From the NCBI GenBank assembly GCA_027038775.1, contig JALWGP010000165.1, positions 1 through 12,349 on the forward strand: DNA of 12,349 nucleotides, read 5' to 3'. Made by a program: the position numbers and the translations under genes. This document shows, piece after piece, positions 6,132 to 12,349 of the stretch. The stretch comes from Sedimenticola sp. GTDB taxonomy: Bacteria; Pseudomonadota; Gammaproteobacteria; Chromatiales; Chromatiaceae. Each line of letters starts with the position of its first letter. Positions within the stretch are counted from its first letter, which is position 1. Under the pieces are notes generated by a model. The model did not search any database, was not told the origin of the DNA, and worked only from the letters and a program-made list of their open reading frames with translations.

Positions 6132-7175
6132 ATGACCACCCGCCTCACCATCACCCGCCCCGACGACTGGCACCTCCACCTGCGCGACGGCGAGGTGCTG
6201 CGCCACACCGTGCCCCACAGCGCCCGGCGCTTCGCCCGCGCCATCGTCATGCCCAATCTCAAGCCGCCGGTGACCACCACCGAACAGGCCCTGGCCTACC
6301 GCGAGCGCATCCTGGCGCAGGTGCCCGAGGGACTCTCCTTCGAGCCCCTGATGACCCTCTACCTCACCGACAACACCATCCCCGACGAGATCCGGAGGGC
6401 CAGGGCGTCGGGCTTCGTCCATGCGGTCAAGTACTATCCCGCCGGGGCCACCACCAACGCCGAGAGCGGCGTCACCGACCTGCGCAACTGCTACCGCACG
6501 CTGGAGGCCATGGCCAGGGAAGGCATGCCCCTGCTCATGCACGGCGAGGTGACCGATCCCGGGGTGGACGTCTTCGACCGCGAGGCGGTCTTCATCGACC
6601 GGGTGCTGCTGCCGCTGCTGCGGGAGATCGAGGGGCTCAGGATCGTCTTCGAACACATCACCACGCGGGATGCGGCAGCGCTGGTGGCCGAGACGGACGA
6701 GCGCCTGGCCGCCACCATCACGCCCCAGCACCTGCTGATGAACCGCAACGCCATCTTCCAGGGCGGCATCCGCCCGCACCACTACTGCCTGCCGGTGCTC
6801 AAGCGCGAGGAGCACCGCCGCGCCCTGGTGGCCGCTGCCACCAGCGGTGACCCCAGGTTCTTCCTCGGCACCGACAGCGCACCCCACGCCCGCCACCACA
6901 AGGAGAGCGCCTGCGGCTGTGCGGGCATGTTCAGCGCGCCGGCGGCCATCGAGCTCTATGCCGGGCTGTTCGAACGGGAAGGGGCGCTGGATCGGCTGGA
7001 GGCCTTCGCCAGCCACCACGGCGCCGATTTCTACGGCCTGCCGCGCAACGGGGAGAAGATCACCCTGGTGCGGGAGCGCTGGCAGGTTCCGGGGGAGCTG
7101 GCCTTCGGCGACGCCACCGTGGTGCCCATGGCGGCCGGCGAGCGCCTGGACTGGAAGCTCGCGGAAACGGCATGA
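6132..7175 (+). CDS. pyrC: Dihydroorotase
   Basis: This 347-residue enzyme catalyses the reversible cyclisation of N-carbamoyl-L-aspartate to dihydroorotate, the third step of pyrimidine synthesis, in the cytoplasm. Length and sequence fit the E. coli-type monofunctional class. The metal-binding HxH is His14 and His16 (DDWHLHLRD); Lys100 in [12 protein letters not shown] is the carbamylated bridging lysine; LMHGEV and FEHITT supply further histidine ligands; Asp248 in LGTDSAPH is the catalytic aspartate. Substrate-binding Arg18 and Asn42 are also present. The ATG at 6132 has AAGGA at 6121-6125; an upstream in-frame ATG at 6102 overlaps the likely -10 box. Its last codons overlap the start of a DegS-like protease gene (ATGA). 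All key residues are intact. Confidence 0.97.
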   Translation: MTTRLTITRPDDWHLHLRDGEVLRHTVPHSARRFARAIVMPNLKPPVTTTEQALAYRERILAQVPEGLSFEPLMTLYLTDNTIPDEIRRARASGFVHAVKYYPAGATTNAESGVTDLRNCYRTLEAMAREGMPLLMHGEVTDPGVDVFDREAVFIDRVLLPLLREIEGLRIVFEHITTRDAAALVAETDERLAATITPQHLLMNRNAIFQGGIRPHHYCLPVLKREEHRRALVAAATSGDPRFFLGTDSAPHARHHKESACGCAGMFSAPAAIELYAGLFEREGALDRLEAFASHHGADFYGLPRNGEKITLVRERWQVPGELAFGDATVVPMAAGERLDWKLAETA

Positions 7176-8296
7176 GGGAGCGGCCGCCTCTCGATCCCAT
7201 GCTGCGCACCCTGCGCCTGGCGCTGTGGCTGATGGCGGCGCTCCTCTTCTTCAACTGGGTCTGGCCCTCGCTGCAGGGGTGGCTGCTGGCGCTCACCGCC
7301 GAGCCGAGGGCGGTGACGCCGCGGGGCTCCCTCGCCGAGGTGGAACAGACCAACATCGCCATCTTCCGCAAGGCCAGTCCCTCGGTGGTCTACATCACCA
7401 CCACCGAGGACCTGGTCAACCTCTGGACCCGCGACATTACCCGCATTCCCAGGGGAACGGGGTCCGGCTTCGTCTGGGACGGGCATGGCCACATCGTTAC
7501 CAACTTTCATGTCATCGAGGGAGCTTCGGCGGCCTACGTGCGGTTGCAGGACCAGAAGACCTACCGCGCGGTACTGGTGGGCGCCAGCCCCGCCGACGAC
7601 CTGGCGGTGCTGCGCATCCAGGCCTCGCTCAGCATCCTGAAGCCCCTGCCCATCGGCAGCAGCGCCGATCTCCAGGTGGGGCAGATGGTCTACGCCATCG
7701 GCAATCCCTTCGGCCTGGACCACACCCTCACCACCGGTGTCATCTCGGCGCTGGACCGCACCATCCGCACCGAGAACGGCGTGGTGGACGGCCTCATCCA
7801 GACCGATGCCGCCATCAACCCCGGCAACTCCGGCGGCCCGCTGCTGGACAGTGCGGGACGACTCGTTGGCGTCAACACCGCCATCTACAGCCCCTCGGGC
7901 GCCTACGCGGGGATCGGCTTCGCGGTGCCGGTGGACCGGGTCAACCGGGTGGTGCCCCAGCTCATCGCGCACGGGCGCTACCAGCGCCCCGAGCTGGGGG
8001 TGGTGGTGGACGACCGCATGAGCCGGCTGGTGACCGAGAGGCTGGGAGTCGACGGAGTGCTGGTGCTGCGGGTGGAACCGGGCTCGGCGGCGGCCGAGGC
8101 GGGCATCCGCGGCAGCCGGATCCTCGCCGAGGGGAACCTGGTGCCCGGCGACATCATCCTTGGTATCGGTGACCGGGAGACCCGCGACGCCGCCGAACTG
8201 CGAGCCGCCCTGGAACGCTACAGGGTGGGGGACGAAGTGCGCCTGCGCCTGCTGCGCGAGGGCAGGCTCATCGAGCTGCCGGTTTTGCTCCAGTAA
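7172..8296 (+). CDS. Membrane-anchored DegS/Deg1-like serine protease with one PDZ domain
   Basis: This 374-residue HtrA-family protease has an uncleaved N-terminal membrane anchor (about residues 13-31, rich in Leu, Ala and Trp) that would place the protease in the periplasm. The triad is complete: His113 in VTNFHVIEG, Asp143 in SPADDLAVL, Ser220 in [10 protein letters not shown] single PDZ domain lies at about 275-370. It contains an extended loop ([18 protein letters not shown]) after the binding groove, as in Deg1/HhoA-type proteases and not in short DegS PDZ domains. DegS and AlgW cleave the anti-sigma factor RseA/MucA to release sigma-E; a similar role is possible but no rseA or rpoE is in view. 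The ATG at 7172 overlaps the pyrC stop by 4 bases; the ribosome site (GCGGA) is weak, so translation is probably coupled. A second Met at residue 10 is less likely. Confidence 0.9.
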   Translation: MRERPPLDPMLRTLRLALWLMAALLFFNWVWPSLQGWLLALTAEPRAVTPRGSLAEVEQTNIAIFRKASPSVVYITTTEDLVNLWTRDITRIPRGTGSGFVWDGHGHIVTNFHVIEGASAAYVRLQDQKTYRAVLVGASPADDLAVLRIQASLSILKPLPIGSSADLQVGQMVYAIGNPFGLDHTLTTGVISALDRTIRTENGVVDGLIQTDAAINPGNSGGPLLDSAGRLVGVNTAIYSPSGAYAGIGFAVPVDRVNRVVPQLIAHGRYQRPELGVVVDDRMSRLVTERLGVDGVLVLRVEPGSAAAEAGIRGSRILAEGNLVPGDIILGIGDRETRDAAELRAALERYRVGDEVRLRLLREGRLIELPVLLQ

Positions 8297-8300
8297 GGGA

Positions 8301-9095
8301 TCAGCCTGCCTTCCTGGGTTCGAGGCACTCGCGGAAGATGCGGGTGACACAGGTCTCGCACACCTCCTTGTCCAGCCGCTCGTAGATGGAGGCGATGGCT
8401 TCCTGCTTGGAGTCGAAGAACTGGGAGGCGCCGATCTCGCGGATGAAGCCGCCCTGGGCCATGAACTGCCACACGCGCGCCTTCATGCCCACGAAGTAGA
8501 GCCCGCCGCCCTGGGCCTTGAGCTTCTCCGCTTCGTGCACCAGCATCTCGGCGCCCGCCACGTCGATGAAGTTGGCTCCCGACATCTCCAGCAGGATGTG
8601 TTTGATGCCCTGTTTCTCGGTGATCTCCGCCAGCTTGTTGGCGACGTGGTTCACCGAGCCAAAATAGATGGACATGTCGATGCGGACGATGCGCAGTTGC
8701 GGGCACTGGGGCACCGGCTTGGTGTCCACGTTCACCAGCTTGTTTTTGGGATCGTCGCGGTCCGGAGCCAGGGTGACGATCTCAGGATGGGAGGTGCGGC
8801 TGAGGAAGATCACCAGTGACAGCAGCACGCCGATGTAGATGGCGAACTCCAGCTCCAGGAAGAGAGTGGCGAGAAAGGTGACCACCAGGATGCCGGTCTC
8901 CGAGGCGCTGGCGCGCACCAGGGTCTTGATCTGCCCGAACTCGATGAGGTTCCAGGCCACCAGCAGGATCACGCCACCCATGGCCGCCACCGGAATGTAG
9001 GCGGTGAGCGGTGCAATGAGCAGCACGATGAGCATCAGCAGCACGGCGGCGAAGATGGCCGACATGGGGGTGACGGCGCCGGCAGCATAGTTCAC
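8301..9095 (-). CDS. SulP anion transporter, C-terminal part with STAS domain (frame-split gene)
   Basis: This is the downstream portion of a SulP-family gene whose upstream portion lies in another frame (9092-10060). The 264 codons start at a GTG whose GTGA overlaps the upstream stop, but no ribosome site precedes it. It begins inside a strongly conserved SulP segment (VNYAAGAVTPMSAIF), so this is not a natural N-terminus. It holds the last membrane helices (to about residue 98) and a cytoplasmic STAS domain (about 130-240, with LEMSGANFIDVAGAEML). A cysteine-bearing tail follows (CETC and a further Cys, residues 246-256), possibly metal-binding or redox-active. SulP proteins move sulfate, bicarbonate or dicarboxylates; the substrate cannot be told. 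It converges on the Deg-like protease gene with 4 bases between stop codons. Confidence 0.85.
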   Translation of the reverse strand: MNYAAGAVTPMSAIFAAVLLMLIVLLIAPLTAYIPVAAMGGVILLVAWNLIEFGQIKTLVRASASETGILVVTFLATLFLELEFAIYIGVLLSLVIFLSRTSHPEIVTLAPDRDDPKNKLVNVDTKPVPQCPQLRIVRIDMSIYFGSVNHVANKLAEITEKQGIKHILLEMSGANFIDVAGAEMLVHEAEKLKAQGGGLYFVGMKARVWQFMAQGGFIREIGASQFFDSKQEAIASIYERLDKEVCETCVTRIFRECLEPRKAG

Positions 9096-9116
9096 CCCGG
9101 AACGGGTGAAGGGCCC
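9091..9116 (-). other. SulP frame-break site: GGGCCCT heptamer plus hairpin
   Basis: On the minus strand GGGCCCT (9116-9110) is positioned as G-GGC-CCT relative to the upstream frame, the X-XXY-YYZ layout of -1 slippery sites. TTCACCC (9110-9104), a 6-base loop and GGGTGAA (9097-9091) form a 7-bp hairpin directly after it that contains the upstream stop. The CCC-type heptamer and the absence of a spacer are unlike efficient known sites, so an indel remains the simpler reading. Confidence 0.5.
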
Positions 9117-10060
9117 GATCCGGCGTAGCTGGAGAAGAAGCTCCCGAACATGTTGGAGAGCCCCTGGCCGATGAACTCCTGGTTGCTGTCGATGCGCTGG
9201 TGGGACTTGGTGGCGATGGCTCGCGAGATGGAGACCGCCTCGATGAGCCCCAGCAGGGCCACGGCGAAGGCCTCAGGCGCCAATTGCTGGATGGTGGCCA
9301 GGGAGAAGTCGGGTCGGGAGGGCGGCGGCAGGTGGCCGGGGATCGCCGGCACCAGGGCGATGCCGTGTTCCTGGGCGCCGAGCAGCAGGGCGATGACTCC
9401 GCCCGTGATCAGCGCCAGCAGCAGGTGGGGGGCCCTGGGAAAGAACTTCTTCACCGCAATGGCGGTAAAGAGGGTGCCGAGCGCAACCGTCAGCACGTAG
9501 TAGTTGATGTTGCCAAGCTGGTGGAAGATATCCATCCAGGTATGGGCGAAGGATTCGCCTCTCGGCACCTGCACGCCCAGCACGTGCTTCATCTGGCTGG
9601 TGGCGATGAGGATGGCGGCGCCCGCGGTGAAGCCCACCACCACGGTGTGAGAGACGAAGTTGACCAGGGTACCCAGGCGCGCCAGGCCAAAGCCGAACTG
9701 GTAGGCGCCGGCCAGGAAGGTGAGCGTGAGCGCCAGGTGGATGAACTCCGGTGAGCCCGGCTCGGCGTAGCGGCTGATGGCCGAGAAGACCACGATGGAG
9801 ATGGCCGTGGTGGGTCCCGAGATGAGATGCCGGGAAGAGCCGAAAAGGGCGGCCACGACGGGGGTCACCATGGCGGTGTAGAGGCCGTACTCCGGTGGCA
9901 GGCCGGCGATGGTGGCGAAGGCGATCCCCTGGGGCAGAACGATGATGGCACCGGTAAGGCCGGCCATGAAATCCTTCTTCAGGGTCTCCGGTGTGACCAG
10001 GGACCACCACTGCAGGAACGGCAGAAGCCGCCCCAGGCGGCTCAGCACTGCTTCGCTCAT
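9092..10060 (-). CDS. SulP anion transporter, N-terminal membrane part (frame-split gene)
   Basis: These 322 codons encode the N-terminal two thirds of the SulP membrane domain. The family hallmarks are present: KKDFMAGLTGAIIVLPQGIA, GLPPEYGLYTAMV, LFGSSRHLISGPTTA, and the late IDSNQEFIGQGLSN. At about 9110 the frame is lost: the usual SGSFTRSGVNYAAGA segment becomes SGPSPVPG and stops at 9092. Reading one base back at that point restores SGPFTRSGVNYAAGA and a 586-residue protein of normal SulP length. The gene is therefore interrupted by a one-base loss, a sequencing error, or a real frameshift site. The ATG at 10060 lies 14 bases after the stop of the SLC13-type gene, with only a weak distant GAGG, so the two are probably co-transcribed and partly coupled. 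The family is certain; whether it is functional is open. Confidence 0.88.
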   Translation of the reverse strand: MSEAVLSRLGRLLPFLQWWSLVTPETLKKDFMAGLTGAIIVLPQGIAFATIAGLPPEYGLYTAMVTPVVAALFGSSRHLISGPTTAISIVVFSAISRYAEPGSPEFIHLALTLTFLAGAYQFGFGLARLGTLVNFVSHTVVVGFTAGAAILIATSQMKHVLGVQVPRGESFAHTWMDIFHQLGNINYYVLTVALGTLFTAIAVKKFFPRAPHLLLALITGGVIALLLGAQEHGIALVPAIPGHLPPPSRPDFSLATIQQLAPEAFAVALLGLIEAVSISRAIATKSHQRIDSNQEFIGQGLSNMFGSFFSSYAGSGPSPVPG

Positions 10061-10074
10061 TGTTCAGGACCGCC

Positions 10075-12066
10075 TCAGTAGATCAGGTTCATCATGAAGA
10101 GCGCCACCACCAGGAAGAGCACAGTCATGATGCCGCCGGCGCGCATGAAATCGGCCACCCGGTAGCCTGCCGGGCCCATGATGAGGGCATTCACCTGGTG
10201 GGTGGGAATCAGGAAGGAGTTGGAGGTGGCGATGGCCACGGTGAGGGCGAAGAGTGCGGGATCGGCGCCCACGCCAATGGCGATGTTCACCGCCAGGGGC
10301 ACCAGCAGCACGGTGGCGCCCACGTTGGACATTACCAGGGTGAAGAAGGTGGCCAGGGCGGCGATGGCGGCCTGGATCACCCATACCGGCATGTCGCCCA
10401 CCACCGAGAGGGTTTGCTCGGCAATCCACTTGGCGGTACCGGAGGTCTCCACCGCCAGGCCGAGGGGAATCAGCGAGGCGAGCAGGAAGACCGTCTTCCA
10501 GCTCACCGCCCGGTAGGCCTCCTCGATGTTGAGCACGCCCGACAATACCATGCCCACGGCGCCGGTGAGCAGCGCCACCGAAAGACGGATGTCGGTGAAG
10601 AGCACCATGGAGAGGGCGATGGAGAAAAAGACGATGGCCCAGCCGAGCTTCTGTGGCCGCTCCTCCTCGTGGGGATACTCGGTGGTCACCACCACGAAGT
10701 TGGGATCCTTCTCCAGGCGGGCAAGGGCATCCCAGCGGGTGTGCACCACCAGGGTGTCCCCGGCCTGCAGGGGGATGTTGCGGATGTCCTCGCCTTCGCC
10801 CATGGTCTTGCCACCACGATGCAGGGCGATCATGGCGATGCCGTAGGTCTTGCGCATCCAGACGTCGCGCGCGCTCTTGCCAACGAGATTGGAGCCCGGC
10901 GGAATGACGATCTCGGCGATGCCCGCCTTGGTGGCGGCCAGGTCCTCGGCAAAGGTGCGCAGGGAGTCGCGCTTCCTCAGTCCGTACTTCTCCACGAAGT
11001 GATCCAGATGCTCCTCGGAAGCGACGATGCCCAGCACCATGCCGGGCTGGAACTCCACGTCGCGGGCGATGGTGTTGGGACCCACCCGGGTCTCCTGGCC
11101 CGCCAGCTTGGTGGCGATGACGCGGATGGCATAGGTGGTTTCCACGTCGTCCAGTTTCTTGCCGATGAGGGGACTGCCCTCGGGCACCACCACCTCGTAG
11201 AGGCTGTAGTCGATGCCGTAGACATTGTGGAAATACTCCATGGTGCTGGAGGCAGTGGTGGAGCCGGAGTCGCTCTTGGTCACCGGCAGTACCCAGCGGC
11301 CGGCGATGACGAAATAAGCGATGCCGGTGAGCACCAGCACCACGCCCACGGGGGTGACCGAAAAGAGTCCCCAGGTTTCCATCTGCTGGTCCGGGGGCAG
11401 GGTCTGGTTGGAGGTGAGGATGAGGTCGTTGAGCAGGATCAGCGGGCTGGAACCCACCATGGTGACGGTGCCGCCGAGGATGGCGCAGAAGCCCATGGGC
11501 ATCAACAGGCGTGACATGGGCAGACCGGAACGGGCGGAGATGCGGCTCACCACCGGAAGGAAAAGGGCGGCGGCCCCCACGTTCTGCATGAAGGAGGAGA
11601 TGAAAGCCACGGTGCCGGAGATGATGGGGATGATCCGTTTCTCCGTGGTACCACCGATCTGCAGGATGAAAGCGGCCACCTTGGTCATGATGCCGGTGCG
11701 GTCCAGTCCCGCGCCGATGATCATTACCGCGATGATGGAGATCACCGCGTTACTGGCGAAGCCATCGAACAGCCGCTGGTTGTCCACCAGCCCCTTTTCC
11801 AGCCCCATGAGCGGCGCCAGCAGCTCGGTCAGCCCCAGCAGCACCATGATGGAGACGGCGGCCACGTCCACTTCCACGATTTCGAAAGCGAAGAGGTAGA
11901 TGGTGAGCAGCAGGACGCCGGTCACCCAGGCGATCTCCGTGCTGGGGGCGATGGTGGCAAAACCGAGAGCGGCGAGGAGAAAGACGAGGGCGATGACGAT
12001 CTGCTTGAGGGGCAATTTTTTTTCTTCACTCATGGCTGGAATGTCGGGGTTGGAGAGCTGTTTCAT
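10075..12066 (-). CDS. SLC13/DASS-type transporter with two TrkA-C (RCK_C) domains
   Basis: This 663-residue inner-membrane protein belongs to the divalent anion:sodium symporter (SLC13) group. Two membrane halves (about 20-260 and 473-661) flank two cytoplasmic TrkA-C domains (about 290-363, with PEGSPLIGKKLDDV, and about 384-450, with PPGSNLVGKSARDV). Each half has the repeated helix-hairpin substrate motif: SSFMQNVG at 157-164 and SNVGAT at 580-585. Members with this central insert include SAC1/SLT-like sulfate transporters of algae; the bacterial substrate is usually unproven, and sulfate, other oxyanions or dicarboxylates are possible. The TrkA-C domains suggest ligand control. The ATG at 12066 is taken as start; Met12 (12033) is an alternative, and neither has a clear ribosome site. 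It heads a two-gene minus-strand unit with the SulP gene. Confidence 0.88.
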   Translation of the reverse strand: MKQLSNPDIPAMSEEKKLPLKQIVIALVFLLAALGFATIAPSTEIAWVTGVLLLTIYLFAFEIVEVDVAAVSIMVLLGLTELLAPLMGLEKGLVDNQRLFDGFASNAVISIIAVMIIGAGLDRTGIMTKVAAFILQIGGTTEKRIIPIISGTVAFISSFMQNVGAAALFLPVVSRISARSGLPMSRLLMPMGFCAILGGTVTMVGSSPLILLNDLILTSNQTLPPDQQMETWGLFSVTPVGVVLVLTGIAYFVIAGRWVLPVTKSDSGSTTASSTMEYFHNVYGIDYSLYEVVVPEGSPLIGKKLDDVETTYAIRVIATKLAGQETRVGPNTIARDVEFQPGMVLGIVASEEHLDHFVEKYGLRKRDSLRTFAEDLAATKAGIAEIVIPPGSNLVGKSARDVWMRKTYGIAMIALHRGGKTMGEGEDIRNIPLQAGDTLVVHTRWDALARLEKDPNFVVVTTEYPHEEERPQKLGWAIVFFSIALSMVLFTDIRLSVALLTGAVGMVLSGVLNIEEAYRAVSWKTVFLLASLIPLGLAVETSGTAKWIAEQTLSVVGDMPVWVIQAAIAALATFFTLVMSNVGATVLLVPLAVNIAIGVGADPALFALTVAIATSNSFLIPTHQVNALIMGPAGYRVADFMRAGGIMTVLFLVVALFMMNLIY

Positions 12067-12089
12067 TAGAAGATTAGAAAAACCTTATA

Positions 12090-12118
12090 ATCTTAACCGG
12101 TTTCGGCTCGCGGATCAA
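12090..12118 (-). promoter_or_regulatory. Sigma-70-like promoter of the SLC13-sulP unit
   Basis: On the minus strand TTGATC (12118-12113), a 17-base spacer and TAAGAT (12095-12090) make a reasonable sigma-70 promoter with four matches in each box, in a locally AT-rich stretch. The start would be near 12083, giving a leader of under 20 bases to the ATG at 12066 or about 50 to the one at 12033. An AACCGGTT palindrome lies within the spacer. Confidence 0.5.
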
Positions 12119-12197
12119 ATGCCGATGCCCACTCCGGAGGTGTGGCGAGGGGCTTTGATTCGAGGGGGAGGCCGTTCGGCGTTCCACGCTTTCCTGC

Positions 12198-12228
12198 GGT
12201 CCGAGACTGTTCGGCCCGAGGGCGGACC
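12198..12228. other. Weak inverted repeat between the regulator tail and the SLC13 gene
   Basis: GGTCCG (12198-12203) and CGGACC (12223-12228) form a 6-bp GC stem with a 19-base loop just after the stop of the right-edge gene. No T-run follows on either strand, so termination is uncertain. The rest of 12119-12230 shows no further structure I can name. Confidence 0.25.
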
Positions 12229-12230
12229 TC

Positions 12231-12349
12231 CTACGGGGCTCCGGGAGCGGCACCCCCGCCGCGAATCGCCCGGCCTGTTTCCGAAGGAAAGAGCGCATCG
12301 CCTCCGGTGAGAATGAAATCGAGGAAGGTGCGGGCCACCAGGCTGAGTT
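12231..12349 (-). CDS. C-terminal tail of a probable LysR-type regulator, cut by window edge
   Basis: From the right edge the minus strand reads 38 codons to a TAG at 12233-12231. The stretch begins LSLVARTFLDFILTGGDALF, which resembles the final helix of LysR-family effector domains (typically SP/L-x-A-x-x-F-x-x-F-L). It then runs into a low-complexity Gly/Ala/Pro tail, as is common after that helix. Everything else of the gene lies outside the window, including the helix-turn-helix needed for proof. It is oriented with the transporter pair and could regulate it, but only position suggests this. It could be another protein with a similar amphipathic end. Confidence 0.4.
   Translation of the reverse strand, partial: LSLVARTFLDFILTGGDALFPSETGRAIRGGGAAPGAP

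Noticed and set aside
7031..8350. 439-codon minus-strand open frame opposite the Deg-like protease
   Set aside because: It is a shadow frame: no domain, no ribosome site, and it crosses the convergent gene ends.
10060..11514. 484-codon plus-strand open frame opposite the SLC13-type transporter
   Set aside because: It is very rich in His and Gly, without domains. The minus strand encodes a well-formed membrane protein, so this is a shadow.

Overview
The window reads as chromosomal DNA of a GC-rich gammaproteobacterium, perhaps of the Chromatiales or Ectothiorhodospiraceae type. The taxonomy is inferred from high GC in third codon positions, a CbpA/CbpM pair, an E. coli-type 347-residue PyrC, DegQ- and DegS-like proteases, and sigma-32-like promoters. 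I see no tRNA, rRNA, CRISPR array, transposase or integrase. No gene-free stretch exceeds 300 bases; the longest is about 265.

Layout. Positions 1-437 (minus) hold the start of an exported PDZ-domain protein that runs off the left edge. It diverges from a plus-strand protein-quality-control cluster (703-5901): small heat-shock protein, periplasmic DegQ-type protease, DnaJ-type co-chaperone CbpA, its modulator CbpM, an HtpX-like M48 membrane protease, and two more small heat-shock proteins. A sigma-32-like promoter precedes the first Hsp20 gene (about 615) and another lies before the second (about 4900). The cluster ends in a strong hairpin terminator (5923-5962). Next come pyrC (6132-7175) and, overlapping it by 4 bases, a membrane-anchored DegS/Deg1-like protease (7172-8296). 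Facing these on the minus strand are an SLC13-type transporter with two TrkA-C domains (10075-12066) and, 14 bases downstream of it, a SulP anion transporter with a STAS domain. The SulP gene is split into two reading frames at about 9110. The right edge holds what looks like the C-terminal tail of a LysR-type regulator (12231-12349, minus).

How the parts fit. The cluster covers cytoplasm (Hsp20 holdases, CbpA/CbpM with DnaK), inner membrane (M48 protease) and periplasm (DegQ, and probably the PDZ protein). It looks like a heat or envelope proteostasis locus. It recalls the mobile stress-tolerance islands of other Proteobacteria in combining sHsp, DegP and M48 genes, but it lacks ClpG/ClpK, FtsH and YfdX here and shows no mobility genes. 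The transporter pair suggests sulfate, bicarbonate or dicarboxylate uptake, with the substrate undetermined.

Most worth a second look are the SulP frame break, which falls on a formal GGGCCCT heptamer followed by a 7-bp hairpin; a possible heat-sensing leader before the second Hsp20 gene; a strong GNRA-capped hairpin between hsp20 and degQ; and the inverted repeat bracketing the first sigma-32-like promoter.
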